Shown here piece after piece: positions 47,783-57,650 of a stretch of DNA of 64,000 bases (position 1 is its first letter; the number at the start of each line of letters is the position of its first letter). This DNA is from Ruminococcus sp. FMBCY1. Lineage in GTDB: Bacteria; Bacillota; Clostridia; Oscillospirales; Acutalibacteraceae. The stretch is from NCBI RefSeq assembly GCF_023921805.1, contig NZ_CP074197.1:1364001-1428000 (forward strand), given 5' to 3'. The translations under genes and the position numbers were made by a program. The notes below the pieces were generated by a model that made no database searches, was not told the origin of the DNA, and was given only the letters and a program-made list of their open reading frames with translations.

Positions 47783-48859
47783 ATGTTTGAAAAAATAGAA
47801 ATTTTTGATAAAAGATACTCCGAACTTTCGCAAAGACTTTACGAACCGTCTGTTGCGGCAGATCCGGAGCAATATCAGAAAACAATGAAAGAGCTTAAGT
47901 CTATTGAAGAAATAGTGCTTACTTACCGAGAGTACAAACAGGCGGTAAAATCTCAAGACGAAAGCATTGAAATTCTTGAAGAGAGCGGCGACAGCGACTT
48001 AAAGGAACTTGCACAGCTTGAACTTGACGAGGCAAAACAGAACATAGAGGAGCTTTCGGAAAAGCTTAAGATTTTGCTTTTGCCGAAAAACCCAAATGAC
48101 GAACGAAATGTTATTGTGGAAATTCGTGGCGGAGCAGGCGGCGAAGAGTCGGCACTGTTCAGTGCGGTGCTTTTCAGAATGTACAGTATGTATGCCGAGA
48201 AAAAGGGTTATAAAGTAGAAATAGTAAACGCAAACGAAACCGAGCTCGGCGGCTATAAAGAAATTTCTTTTATGATTGAGGGCGAGGGTGCTTACTCACG
48301 CTTTAAATACGAAAGCGGTGTACACCGTGTTCAGCGTGTGCCCGAAACCGAAAGTCAGGGCAGAGTGCATACTTCTACCACAACCGTTGCCGTTCTTCCT
48401 GAGGCGGAAGATGTGGAGCTTGAAATTGACCCTAAAGATTTGAAAATAGATACTTTCCGTTCAAGCGGCGCAGGCGGTCAGCATATCAACAAAACAAGTT
48501 CGGCTATCCGTATTACTCATTTGCCGACAGGTACGGTTGTTGAGTGTCAGGACGAAAGAAGTCAGTACAAAAACAAAGATAAAGCGCTCAAGGTGCTCAA
48601 GAGCCGACTTTTAAAAGAAAAGCAGGATAAGCAGGCGAGTGAAATTGCCGCTAACCGTAAGTCACAGGTCGGCACGGGCGACAGAAGTGAAAGAATTAGA
48701 ACCTACAACTATCCGCAGGGCAGACTGACTGACCACAGAATCGGACTTACGCTTTACAAACTTGAGGATATATTAAATGGAAATCTTGATGAAGTTATAG
48801 ACGCTCTTGTTACCGCAGACAGAGCAGAAAAACTCAAAGAAAGTATGGAAAATTCATAA
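47783..48859 (+). CDS. prfA: Peptide chain release factor 1
   Basis: 358 aa. [26 protein letters not shown] GGQ motif, the [15 protein letters not shown] segment ([13 protein letters not shown]) and [17 protein letters not shown] are typical of RF1, which reads UAA and UAG. The usual prmC methyltransferase gene does not follow. Confidence 0.97.
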   Translation: MFEKIEIFDKRYSELSQRLYEPSVAADPEQYQKTMKELKSIEEIVLTYREYKQAVKSQDESIEILEESGDSDLKELAQLELDEAKQNIEELSEKLKILLLPKNPNDERNVIVEIRGGAGGEESALFSAVLFRMYSMYAEKKGYKVEIVNANETELGGYKEISFMIEGEGAYSRFKYESGVHRVQRVPETESQGRVHTSTTTVAVLPEAEDVELEIDPKDLKIDTFRSSGAGGQHINKTSSAIRITHLPTGTVVECQDERSQYKNKDKALKVLKSRLLKEKQDKQASEIAANRKSQVGTGDRSERIRTYNYPQGRLTDHRIGLTLYKLEDILNGNLDEVIDALVTADRAEKLKESMENS

Positions 48860-48872
48860 GCAAGGTGACAAT

Positions 48873-49907
48873 ATGCAAACATTATTGCTCGACAGTACAC
48901 AGGAAAATATAAATAAAGCAGGAGAAATCCTAAGAAACGGCGGACTTGTAGGTATGCCGACCGAAACCGTTTACGGACTTGCGGCAGACGCTCTCAACGG
49001 TAAAGCCGTTGCCAAAATTTTTAAGGCAAAAGGCAGACCGATGGATAATCCGCTGATTGTTCATATTGCGGAGTTTGGGGATATTGAAAAATTCGGTCTT
49101 GTCTCCGAAATTCCCCAAAAGGCAAAAATTCTTGCCGAAAAATTTATGCCGGGCCCTCTTACAATTATAATGAAAAAATCGGAGATTATTCCTGACGAAG
49201 TGTCAGCAGGTCTTGAAACCGTTGCAATTCGCTGTCCGTCACACCCTGTTGCAAGAGCGCTCATTAAGGCGGCAAATACACCGCTCGCTGCGCCGTCCGC
49301 AAACATTTCGGGTTCTCCGAGTCCTACAACCGCAACCCATGTTATGAATGATATGAACGGTAAAATAGAGGCTGTTATTGACGGCGGCGCAAGTGAAGTC
49401 GGCGTTGAAAGTACGGTTATCACTCTTGCGGGCGAAGTTCCTTGCCTGTTAAGACCGGGCGGAATCACCCTTGAACAATTGAGAGATACAATCGGAGAAG
49501 TCGAACTTAACAAGGCGGTACTCGACAAACTTGACCCTAACCAAAAGGCGGCAAGCCCGGGTATGAAGTACAAGCATTATTCGCCGAAAGCGAGAGTTAT
49601 ACTTCTTAAAGGCACAGACGAAGAATATATTAATTATGTGAACAGCAAGGACGACGGCAAAACCGCCGCACTTTGTTGTGATGAAGATATTGCGCAGCTT
49701 AAGGTAAAAACATTTTCGCTCGGCAAAAGGCAAGACTATGCACAGCAGGCACACAGACTTTTTGATATGCTGAGAGAGGTTGACGAGGTCGGCGGAATTG
49801 ACACCGCTTACTCAAGACTTCCGTCCTGCGATGGCGTAGGTATGGCACTTTACAACAGACTTATAAGGGCCGCAGGCTATGAGGTGATAGACCTTGAAAA
49901 AATATAA
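48873..49907 (+). CDS. tsaC: L-threonylcarbamoyladenylate synthase (Sua5/YwlC type)
   Basis: 344 aa from the ATG with AAGGTGACA. The N-terminal YrdC domain shows GGLVGMPTETVYGLAADA, KGRPMDNPLIVHI and APSANISGSPSPTTATHV; the C-terminal Sua5 domain starts near 235 (SPGMKYKHYSPKA). It makes the threonylcarbamoyl-AMP used for t6A in tRNA. Confidence 0.95.
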   Translation: MQTLLLDSTQENINKAGEILRNGGLVGMPTETVYGLAADALNGKAVAKIFKAKGRPMDNPLIVHIAEFGDIEKFGLVSEIPQKAKILAEKFMPGPLTIIMKKSEIIPDEVSAGLETVAIRCPSHPVARALIKAANTPLAAPSANISGSPSPTTATHVMNDMNGKIEAVIDGGASEVGVESTVITLAGEVPCLLRPGGITLEQLRDTIGEVELNKAVLDKLDPNQKAASPGMKYKHYSPKARVILLKGTDEEYINYVNSKDDGKTAALCCDEDIAQLKVKTFSLGKRQDYAQQAHRLFDMLREVDEVGGIDTAYSRLPSCDGVGMALYNRLIRAAGYEVIDLEKI

Positions 49908-50502
49908 AATATTGGGGCTTACAGGTCAGACGGGCGCAGGCAAAAGCACTGTATCAAAAGTTTTTGCAAAAAACGGCACAGCGGTAATAAATGCAGATGA
50001 GCTTGTTGCGGAACTTTATATGCCCGACTCGGTATGTCTTAAGATACTTTCGGCTGAATTTGGCAGTGACATTATTTTGCCTAACAAAAATCTTGACCGA
50101 AAGAAACTTGCTCAAAGGGCATTTGCAACAAAAGAAAAAACCGCCGTTCTCGGCAAACTTATCCACCCGTTTGTACTTTCCCTTTTCCTTGAAAAGGCGG
50201 AAAAACTTGTCAACAGCGATAAAAAATTCATTGTATTTGACGCACCGCAGCTTTTTGAGAGTAAAGCAAATGTAATTTGCGATTATATCATAAGCGTTAC
50301 GGCTGATGAAAACATACGCAAACAGCGCATAATGCAGCGTGACGGAATTTCGGAAGAAATGGCGGAAAGTCGTATAAACGCTCAACTTTCCGAAAACTAT
50401 TTTAAAGATAATTCGGACTTTATTCTTGAAAACAACGGCACAAAGCAAGAACTTATCGACAAAGCCGAGGGGCTATTCGGATACATACGGCAGGTGATTT
50501 AA
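49894..50502 (+). CDS. coaE: Dephospho-CoA kinase
   Basis: 202 aa from a TTG start with GAGGTGATAGACC, overlapping tsaC by 14 bp. LGLTGQTGAGKSTVSKVF is the P-loop, followed by INADELVAELY and the lid region KQRIMQRDGISEEMAESRI. It carries out the last step of CoA synthesis. Confidence 0.95.
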   Translation: MKKYKILGLTGQTGAGKSTVSKVFAKNGTAVINADELVAELYMPDSVCLKILSAEFGSDIILPNKNLDRKKLAQRAFATKEKTAVLGKLIHPFVLSLFLEKAEKLVNSDKKFIVFDAPQLFESKANVICDYIISVTADENIRKQRIMQRDGISEEMAESRINAQLSENYFKDNSDFILENNGTKQELIDKAEGLFGYIRQVI

Positions 50503-51113
50503 TGGCGGCAAATCCCCGATACAAAAAGAAACCCAAAAAGAAGGGAAAAAATTTTATTGTTGGCGGTTGCATAGTTTTAACGGCGGTCTTGCTTGCACTG
50601 TTTGTATTTAATTACTATGACAACGCAAAAAAACAACTGCTCGAACTCAGCTATCCGAGAGATTACAGCCAATATGTTCAAAAAGCCGCAAAAGATTACG
50701 AACTCGACGAATCACTCATATATGCCGTTATCCGTACGGAAAGCGGCTTTAATGCAGACGCACAGTCGGATGCGGGTGCTTGCGGAATTATGCAGGTTAT
50801 GCCAAGTTCGTTTGAATGGCTGCAGCAGGTAAGAGATTGCGAGGGCAAATATACGGAAGAAGATTTGTATAACCCCGAAATCTGTATAGATTACGGCTCT
50901 TATCTTTTAAAATATTTTCTTGATTTTTATGGGACAGAAACATCGGCTATTGCGGCGTACAACGCAGGATTTGTGGTTTCGGACTGGCTTGATGATCCGA
51001 ATTACAGTACCGACGGTGTAACGCTTACAGATATACCGTATCCCGAAACAAAAGAATATGTTGAACGGGTAACGGACGCAAAAGCAAAGTATATTGAGTT
51101 ATATTATTCATAA
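50502..51113 (+). CDS. Membrane-anchored lytic transglycosylase (SLT domain)
   Basis: 203 aa; ATG shares a base with the coaE stop (TAATG). A basic N-terminus, one membrane helix (about 18-42), then an SLT domain: LIYAVIRTESGFNADAQSDAGACGIMQVMP with the catalytic glutamate, and AIAAYNAG. It cleaves peptidoglycan glycan strands outside the membrane. Confidence 0.93.
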   Translation: MAANPRYKKKPKKKGKNFIVGGCIVLTAVLLALFVFNYYDNAKKQLLELSYPRDYSQYVQKAAKDYELDESLIYAVIRTESGFNADAQSDAGACGIMQVMPSSFEWLQQVRDCEGKYTEEDLYNPEICIDYGSYLLKYFLDFYGTETSAIAAYNAGFVVSDWLDDPNYSTDGVTLTDIPYPETKEYVERVTDAKAKYIELYYS

Positions 51114-51148
51114 AATAATATGGTACATCTGATGAAAGGAAGATAAAT

Positions 51149-52561
51149 ATGTCAGACGAAAAAAGCAAAGCTACACTTCTTAAAGAAGAAATTATGATGA
51201 AAGGCAGCAAGGGCGCAGCAATTCTCAATGCCGAAGAGATTAAAAAAGCAGACGATTTCTGCGTAGGCTATAAAAAGTTTTTAGACCATTCTCCTGTTGA
51301 GCGTGAGGCTGTAAGCTACACACTTGAACTTGCAAAAAAAGCAGGCTTTACAGAATACGATGAAAATGCGTCATATAACGCAGGCGATAAGGTTTATTAT
51401 GTAAACCGTGACAAAGCAATCGCACTTGCTGTTATCGGCAAAAACGGTGTAAAGAACGGTGCAAGACTTGCAATCGCTCACATTGACTCACCACGAATTG
51501 ATTTAAAGCCGAATCCACTTTATGAGGACACAAACCTCGCACTTTTCAAAACACATTACTACGGCGGTCTTAAAAAATATCAGTGGACAGCACTTCCCCT
51601 CTCACTCCACGGCACAGTTGTAAAACTTGACGGCACAAAGGTAAACATTACTTGGGGTGACGATGAAAACGAATCTTGTTTTTGCGTTACTGATTTGCTT
51701 CCACACCTTGCTAAAGACCAGGTTTCAAAGCCGCTTGCAAAGGTGTTTACAGGTGAAGACCTCAATGTTCTTGTCGGCTCTCGTCCATATGCTGACGGCG
51801 AAGACGAAAAAGACCTTGTAAAACTCAATGTAATGTCAATTCTCAATAAGAAATACGGCATAGTTGAGGGGGATTTCCTTTCGGCAGAACTTTGTCTTAT
51901 TCCGTCATTCAAAGCAAGAGATATCGGCTTTGACGCAAGTATGATAGGCGGTTACGGTCACGATGATAAGGTTTGCGCTTACCCTGCAATAATGGCTTCG
52001 CTTGATGTTGAAACTCCGGAGCAGACCTGCGTTACTTATCTTACAGATAAAGAAGAAACAGGCAGCGACGGCAATACAGGTATGCAGAGCGACTTTTTGC
52101 GTTACTTTATATATGACCTTGCAAAGCAGGACGGTATTGACGGCTACAAAGCACTGTCTAAGAGCACCTGTCTTTCGGCAGATGTAAGCGCAGCTTATGA
52201 CCCAACATATGCATCCGCTTACGAAGCAAAGAACTCTTGCTATATTAACGAAGGCGTTGTAATTTCAAAATACACAGGTCACGGTGGAAAGTACGATACT
52301 TCCGATGCGTCTGCCGAGTATATGGGCAAGGTAAGAGCTTTGCTTGAGAAAAACAATGTAATGTGGCAAGTCGGCGAACTCGGTAAAGTTGATATGGGCG
52401 GCGGCGGAACAATCGCAAAATATGTTGCCAATATGAATGTTGATGTAGTTGACCTCGGTGTGCCTGTACTTTGTATGCACGCACCGTTTGAAATCGTATC
52501 AAAAATTGATGTATATATGGCTTACAGAGCATTTTTTGCATTTTTTGATGATAAAATTTAA
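51149..52561 (+). CDS. M18 family aminopeptidase
   Basis: 470 aa with GAAAGGAAG. M18 features: IAHIDSPRIDLKPNPLYE with a zinc histidine, HYYGGLKKYQW, YLTDKEETGSDGNTGMQS (catalytic and zinc acids) and the C-terminal VLCMHAPFEIVSKID. A cytosolic zinc aminopeptidase preferring acidic N-termini in characterised members. Confidence 0.94.
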   Translation: MSDEKSKATLLKEEIMMKGSKGAAILNAEEIKKADDFCVGYKKFLDHSPVEREAVSYTLELAKKAGFTEYDENASYNAGDKVYYVNRDKAIALAVIGKNGVKNGARLAIAHIDSPRIDLKPNPLYEDTNLALFKTHYYGGLKKYQWTALPLSLHGTVVKLDGTKVNITWGDDENESCFCVTDLLPHLAKDQVSKPLAKVFTGEDLNVLVGSRPYADGEDEKDLVKLNVMSILNKKYGIVEGDFLSAELCLIPSFKARDIGFDASMIGGYGHDDKVCAYPAIMASLDVETPEQTCVTYLTDKEETGSDGNTGMQSDFLRYFIYDLAKQDGIDGYKALSKSTCLSADVSAAYDPTYASAYEAKNSCYINEGVVISKYTGHGGKYDTSDASAEYMGKVRALLEKNNVMWQVGELGKVDMGGGGTIAKYVANMNVDVVDLGVPVLCMHAPFEIVSKIDVYMAYRAFFAFFDDKI

Positions 52562-52578
52562 AAAATTTTAAAAAACAC

Positions 52579-52607
52579 TTGCTTTTTATAAAAGAATGTG
52601 GTAATAT
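52579..52607 (+). promoter_or_regulatory. Promoter of tRNA-Arg
   Basis: TTGCTT (52579-52584), 17 nt, TAATAT (52602-52607). Confidence 0.7.
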
Positions 52608-52637
52608 ACTACTTGCGGTTAATAATTAACCGCATAT

Positions 52638-52714
52638 GCGCTGGTAGCTCAGCTGGATAGAGTGTCTGACTACGAATCAGAAGGTCGGGAGTTCGAGTCT
52701 CTTCCAGCGCGCCA
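52638..52714 (+). tRNA. tRNA-Arg(ACG)
   Basis: 77 nt with encoded CCA. Acceptor stem GCGCTGG / CCAGCGC, anticodon stem TCTGA / TCAGA with loop CTACGAA (ACG), T arm with GTTCGAG. Confidence 0.95.
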
Positions 52715-52715
52715 A

Positions 52716-52752
52716 TAACACACCTTGGTTTTTCAGGGTGTGTTATTTTTTT
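52716..52752 (+). terminator. Terminator of tRNA-Arg
   Basis: AACACACC / GGTGTGTT stem followed by ATTTTTTT. Confidence 0.85.
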
Positions 52753-52775
52753 CGAAATATCTGCGATGAGATTTG

Positions 52776-53087
52776 CTAAGCATTGTAATTGTTAAATTTT
52801 TCGTTAAGTCCGAAATACAATAAACTTGTGTCTGCAAAAACTTTATTTTCACTATTTGTACCTTTCTGTAAATCCTGTTGAATTTCTTTATCGTAAAGTA
52901 TGCTTCCGGAATTATCTATAGCTGAATTATTATCAAATTCAACACAGAACTTATTATTTTGTTTATCTCTATATATAAATGTGGTTTTTACAGATGACCA
53001 AGAGTTGTTTCCATAGGAATCAAAAGTAAATGAATCATTATATTTTTCCGTCAAATATTTTTCAACAGTATCAGTGACTGTTGACAT
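52776..53087 (-). CDS. Hypothetical protein
   Basis: 103 aa without signal peptide or membrane helix. MSTVTDTVEKYLTEKYNDSFTFDSYG... is followed by a beta-rich acidic region. It may be the detached C-terminal part of a larger extracellular or lipoprotein family. The ribosome binding site is weak, so it could be a remnant. Confidence 0.5.
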   Translation of the reverse strand: MSTVTDTVEKYLTEKYNDSFTFDSYGNNSWSSVKTTFIYRDKQNNKFCVEFDNNSAIDNSGSILYDKEIQQDLQKGTNSENKVFADTSLLYFGLNEKFNNYNA

Positions 53088-53094
53088 AAATCTG

Positions 53095-53219
53095 TTGACA
53101 CGAATTTTTAATTACGATAATATAGTTAGTGTAAAGAAACGGCTTTAGCTGTTTATCTTTTAAGACAAATTATTTTTATAACCGCCTTGTAATCGCAACT
53201 ACAAGGCGGTTATTTTTTA
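53095..53219 (+). ncRNA. Candidate small RNA with its own promoter and terminator
   Basis: TTGACA (53095-53100), 17 nt, TAATAT (53118-53123). The expected transcript (about 53130-53219) contains a short hairpin AAACGGC / GCTGTTT and ends in the strong terminator stem AACCGCCTTGTA / TACAAGGCGGTT (53180-53191, 53200-53211) plus TTTTTT. No open frame of useful length. ppk has a separate promoter downstream, so this is not simply its leader. Confidence 0.55.
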
Positions 53220-53313
53220 CAATTTCAGATTTAAGGTAAATAACAATTCACTAAAAAAGTTTTTATCAAAACTTGGCACAAATTGTGGTTTAAGGCGAGT
53301 AATTTATAATTTA

Positions 53314-53344
53314 GGTCAAGCCTTTGATTAAAAAAAGGTTGTCC
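53314..53344 (+). repeat. Dispersed hairpin repeat, copy C
   Basis: GGTCAAGCCTTT...AAAGGTTGTCC, preceded by AATTTA; more diverged than copies A and B. Confidence 0.5.
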
Positions 53345-53412
53345 ATATTTTTAATGCGAATAATTAGGAATGACTTTTCAAAATTTTTTTGTAACTTTTA
53401 CATAAATTTTAC

Positions 53413-53441
53413 TTGAAATATTTAAGATTTAACAATATAAT
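53413..53441 (+). promoter_or_regulatory. Promoter of ppk-pfk
   Basis: TTGAAA (53413-53418), 17 nt, TATAAT (53436-53441), about 22 nt before the ATG. Confidence 0.8.
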
Positions 53442-53463
53442 AAGAATAACAAGGAGTGATATA

Positions 53464-55623
53464 ATGACTTCAACAATTGATGTAAAAAAGAAACAAGAAT
53501 TAAAAAAATGGCTTGAAATGCCTTACAATAACAGAGAGCTAAGCTGGCTCGATTTTAACGCCCGTGTACTTGAAGAGGCTTTTGAAAAGGAAAATCCTAT
53601 AATGGAAAGGTGTAACTTCCTTTCTATTACAGCGTCTAACCTTGACGAATTTTTTATGGTTCGTGTTGCAGGCGTACTTGATAATATTCATCGTGGCACA
53701 AATAAGCCCGACCCATCGGGACTTACCCCTAAAATGCAGATGAAAAAAATCAGTGAAAAAGTACATGCCTTTGCCGAAAAGCAGTACAACTGCTACAATC
53801 GTTCCATTATTCCGTCACTGAGAGCAAACGGTATTAACTTTGTTAAGGCAGATGAAATGACCGACGAGCAAAAAGCATTTGCAGACGATTATTTTCAGAG
53901 AGTGGTATTCCCTGTTCTCACACCGATGGCGGTTGACACAAGCCGACCTTTCCCATTGCTTGCAAACAAAAGTCTTAACATTGCAGTTCTGCTTACAAAT
54001 GCAGAGGGAGAAGAATTTTATGCGCTTGTACAAGTGCCGTCAATCCTTCCGAGATTTTTGGAACTTCCCGCAAAAGGCAAGCGTGACTTTATAACCCTTG
54101 AAAGAATTATTACTATTCACCTCGGTGAACTGTTTGAGCTTTATAACATCAAACAGTCGGCAGCTTTCAGAATCACAAGGGACTCTGACCTTGACATTGA
54201 CGAGGACACGGAAGACCTTATGGAGGAAATTAAAAAATCCATTAAAAAGCGTCAGCGAGGTGTGCCTGTAAGACTTGAGTTTTCTAAAAAATGCCACAAG
54301 TCAATCCGCAAATTCCTTGTAGATGCATTGCATGTAACCGAGGACGAAATTTATGTACAGCACGGTCCGCTTGACCTTACTTTCCTTTCTAAATTTGCAA
54401 GAATAAAGGGCTGCGAAAAGCTCTGTTTCGAGCCTATTACACCTGTAAATCCGCCTGCCGAGTTTTACGATTGCGATGATATTTTTGAGGCTATCCGTGA
54501 AAAAGACAGACTTGTCCATCATCCGTATGAGAGTTTTGATGTGGTGGTTGACTTTGTCAAAAAAGCCGCAAAAGACCCGAATGTACTTGCAATCAAGCAG
54601 ACTTTATACCGTGTAAGCGGTAACTCTCCTATCGTTGCGGCACTTATTAAAGCCGCCGAAAACGGCAAACAGGTTACTGTACTTGTAGAACTTAAAGCTC
54701 GTTTTGACGAAGAAAATAACATTCAGTGGGCAACCAAACTTGAAAAAGCAGGCTGTCATGTAATTTACGGTCTTACAGGTCTTAAAACCCACTGTAAAAT
54801 CTGTCTTGTTGTCAGAAAAGACAAGGACGGAATCCGCCGTTATCTGCATATGGGTACAGGTAACTACAACGACAGCACAGCGAGATTCTATACAGATATC
54901 GGTATGTTTACCTGCCGAGAGGAATACGGTCTTGACGCATCGTCATTATTCAACACACTTACAGGCTATTCTTTACCGCCCGAATACAATAAATTTATTG
55001 TTGCTCCTCAAGGTATGCGACCTTTCTTTGAGGAAATGATAAGAAAAGAAATCGAAAATGCAAAACAGGGACTTCCCGCATCAATCACTGCAAAGGTAAA
55101 TTCACTTGTAGACCCCGCAATCATCTGCTTGCTTTACGAGGCATCGCAGGCAGGCGTAAAAATTGAACTTATCGTGCGTGGTATTTGCTGTCTTATTCCC
55201 GGATTAAAGGGGTGGAGTGAAAATATAAAGGTAATCAGCATTGTAGGACAACTCCTTGAGCACAGCCGAATTTTTAAATTTGAAAACAACGGCAATCCGC
55301 TCTACTACCTTGGCAGTGCAGACTGGATGCAGAGAAACCTTGACAGACGAGTTGAACTTGTGTTCCCTGTTGAGGACGAAGACATTAAAAACAGGGTTGA
55401 ACAGATTTTAAAAGTTACGCTAAAAGACACGGTAAATGCAAGAAAGCAGTTACCCGACACCACATATCACCTTGTAGATAAGCGTGGCAGAAAACGACTT
55501 AACAGCCAAAAACATTTTTCAAAACTTGCACAACAGGCACAAAATGCCGTTAAAAAACAGACATATGTAAGAACAGTAGGCACTCCTATAGTACCTGCAA
55601 AGGAAGGAGAAAAAGCAGAATGA
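53464..55623 (+). CDS. ppk: Polyphosphate kinase 1
   Basis: 719 aa from the ATG with AAGGAGTGAT. NRELSWLDFNARVLEEA and ITASNLDEFFMVRVAG at the N-terminus, RLVHHPYESFD, KQTLYRVSGNSPIVAAL, and RYLHMGTGNYND containing the phosphorylated histidine define PPK1. It makes polyphosphate from ATP. Its stop overlaps the pfk start (ATGA-type), so the two are co-translated. Confidence 0.96.
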   Translation: MTSTIDVKKKQELKKWLEMPYNNRELSWLDFNARVLEEAFEKENPIMERCNFLSITASNLDEFFMVRVAGVLDNIHRGTNKPDPSGLTPKMQMKKISEKVHAFAEKQYNCYNRSIIPSLRANGINFVKADEMTDEQKAFADDYFQRVVFPVLTPMAVDTSRPFPLLANKSLNIAVLLTNAEGEEFYALVQVPSILPRFLELPAKGKRDFITLERIITIHLGELFELYNIKQSAAFRITRDSDLDIDEDTEDLMEEIKKSIKKRQRGVPVRLEFSKKCHKSIRKFLVDALHVTEDEIYVQHGPLDLTFLSKFARIKGCEKLCFEPITPVNPPAEFYDCDDIFEAIREKDRLVHHPYESFDVVVDFVKKAAKDPNVLAIKQTLYRVSGNSPIVAALIKAAENGKQVTVLVELKARFDEENNIQWATKLEKAGCHVIYGLTGLKTHCKICLVVRKDKDGIRRYLHMGTGNYNDSTARFYTDIGMFTCREEYGLDASSLFNTLTGYSLPPEYNKFIVAPQGMRPFFEEMIRKEIENAKQGLPASITAKVNSLVDPAIICLLYEASQAGVKIELIVRGICCLIPGLKGWSENIKVISIVGQLLEHSRIFKFENNGNPLYYLGSADWMQRNLDRRVELVFPVEDEDIKNRVEQILKVTLKDTVNARKQLPDTTYHLVDKRGRKRLNSQKHFSKLAQQAQNAVKKQTYVRTVGTPIVPAKEGEKAE

Positions 55624-56705
55624 AAAGAATCGGTATTTTAACAAGCGGCGGTGACTGTCAGGGACTTAACTCTACTATCCGTGCAGTCGCAAAAACACTT
55701 TATCAGAATTACGGCAATGACGGTGTGCAGATTATCGGCATTATTGACGGCTACCGAGGACTTATTTACAACGAAACAAGGATGATGAAACCTGATGATT
55801 TTTCGGGTATTCTTACAAGGGGCGGTACTATTCTCGGCACATCAAGACAGCCGTTCAAACTTATGAGAGTTATTGACGAAAACAGCGTTGATAAAGTTGC
55901 CGAAATGAAAAAGAACTATAAGAAGCTTGAGCTTGACTGCCTTGTTGTTCTCGGCGGAAACGGCACACAGAAAACCGCAAACCTCTTGCGTGAAGAGGGC
56001 TTGAATGTTGTTTCTCTGCCAAAAACAATTGACAATGACCTTTGGGGTACAGATAAAACATTTGGTTTTCAGAGCGCCGTTGACATTGCAACAAATGTTA
56101 TCGACTGTATTCACACCACCGCAACCTCACACGGAAGAGTTTTCATTGTTGAGGTTATGGGTCACAAGGTTGGCTGGCTGACTTTGTATGCAGGTATTGC
56201 CGGCGGTGCGGATGTTATTTTAATTCCGGAAATTCCGTACGATATTAATTCCGTAATTAATACAATTAAGAAAAGAACCGAAAGCGGAAAGAAATTCTCA
56301 ATTCTCGCCGTTGCAGAAGGTGCAATTTCAAAAGAGCTTGCGGCTATGCCGAAGAAAAAAAGAAAAGCCGCTATGGCTGAAATCGCATATCCGTCAATCT
56401 CATACAAAATTGCAAAAGAAATTCAAGACGCAACTGGTCAGGAAACAAGAGTTACCGTACCCGGACATTTCCAGAGAGGCGGAAGTCCTGACGCATACGA
56501 CCGTGTGCTCTCCACCCGTTTCGGTATTGCAGCTGCCGAACTTATCATAAACGGTGACTACGGCAAAATGGTTGCACTTGTAAATAATAAAGTAGTTGCA
56601 GTTCCGCTCGAAGAAATCGCAGGTAAACTTAAAGCCGTTCCTGCCGACCACGAAATAGTAGCTGCAGCAAGAAAGATGGGTATCTGCTTTGGCGACGAAA
56701 AATAA
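55620..56705 (+). CDS. pfk: 6-phosphofructokinase, phosphoryl donor uncertain
   Basis: 361 aa. GILTSGGDCQGLNSTIRA, GILTRGGTILGTSR, VLGGNGTQKTA (112-121), LPKTIDND (133-140) and GHFQRGGSPDAYDR are PFKA-family motifs. A glycine in GGNGT favours ATP, while lysine in PKTIDND is typical of PPi-dependent enzymes, so the donor cannot be decided by sequence. Co-expression with polyphosphate kinase is notable. Confidence 0.93.
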   Translation: MKRIGILTSGGDCQGLNSTIRAVAKTLYQNYGNDGVQIIGIIDGYRGLIYNETRMMKPDDFSGILTRGGTILGTSRQPFKLMRVIDENSVDKVAEMKKNYKKLELDCLVVLGGNGTQKTANLLREEGLNVVSLPKTIDNDLWGTDKTFGFQSAVDIATNVIDCIHTTATSHGRVFIVEVMGHKVGWLTLYAGIAGGADVILIPEIPYDINSVINTIKKRTESGKKFSILAVAEGAISKELAAMPKKKRKAAMAEIAYPSISYKIAKEIQDATGQETRVTVPGHFQRGGSPDAYDRVLSTRFGIAAAELIINGDYGKMVALVNNKVVAVPLEEIAGKLKAVPADHEIVAAARKMGICFGDEK

Positions 56706-56738
56706 TTAACAATTTAAGTTTGAAATGTTGAAAACTTT

Positions 56739-56775
56739 GGCAGTGTGAGTATTAACCTCACACTGCCGTTTTCTT
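56739..56775 (+). terminator. Terminator of ppk-pfk
   Basis: GGCAGTGTGAG / CTCACACTGCC stem followed by GTTTTCTTT. Confidence 0.85.
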
Positions 56776-56893
56776 TATTATATCGTTTTACAAAAACTAA
56801 TCTTCCCCTCCTTATCAAAACCAAAAAAATTGCCCGAAAAAGCAAAAATCTCATTTCAAAATCAATGAAATGAGATTTCTGCTAATATAAAAA

Positions 56894-57649
56894 TCAAACT
56901 TCCAATTTCTTAACCACTGAAATAGAAACAATGTAAGAAACCACTAAATAAACTATAATGCAAACTCCGCTTGCGAGTAATGTTTGTACCGAAATGTTAT
57001 TTACTGCAAGGATAGAAACCGCATTACCAAGCCATAAACAGCTTAAATTAATATGTAAGTATGAGCTGATTATCGAAATTCCTGTTGGCAAAGCCAAAAG
57101 AGCAAGCAACGAAACAACTATTGCAGGAGCGCTCTTTTTAAAGATTGAACACAGCATAAAGAATATGCCGGCAAATGAGATAAGTCCAAACACAAGGATA
57201 ATTAATTGCGGAATAAACAGAGCGTATATTGAGCCGATGTTATGATATAAAGCGCTTGATACCGCAAAAACAGCAACTAAATTGAGGATTACCATAAAAA
57301 GGGTGCTGACAATAACCGCCATAAACTTTGCCGTAAAAATCGACTGTCTGCTGTAACCTCGTGAAATAATATTTTTCAATATGCCGTTGTCAAAATCATT
57401 GCAAATAAAGCTGCAAATAAACATTAGTATAAATACTGTAACGGGACTTGTTTTAAAAAATCCTATTGCACTGATAATACCGGACTCCGGTGATACTATT
57501 CACTGCATATTTTGCGAAGATTGTAACGAAAACATACCGAATGAGCAAAGCAGGTAAATCAAACTAAGTGCAACCGATGAAAAAGTCCAAATATAAAGGC
57601 TTTTGTTTTTGAAAAGCTCACGAAGTTCAAATAATAATAACCTTTTCAT
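56894..57649 (-). pseudogene. ABC-2 type permease with in-frame UGA
   Basis: The frame starts at the ATG at 57649 (MKRLLLFELRELFKNKSLYIW), 2 nt after the ATPase stop, and is interrupted by TGA at codon 50 (57500-57502). It then continues open and in phase to 56894. Full length would be 251 aa with six helices; the second part (from M at 57424: MFICSFICNDFDNGILKNII) is a typical BcrB-like permease. A single nonsense change explains the break. Confidence 0.8.
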
Positions 57650-57650
57650 T

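Noticed and set aside
57500-57502. UGA in the permease read as selenocysteine.
   Set aside because: ABC-2 permeases are not selenoproteins and no SECIS-like hairpin follows; a nonsense mutation is simpler.
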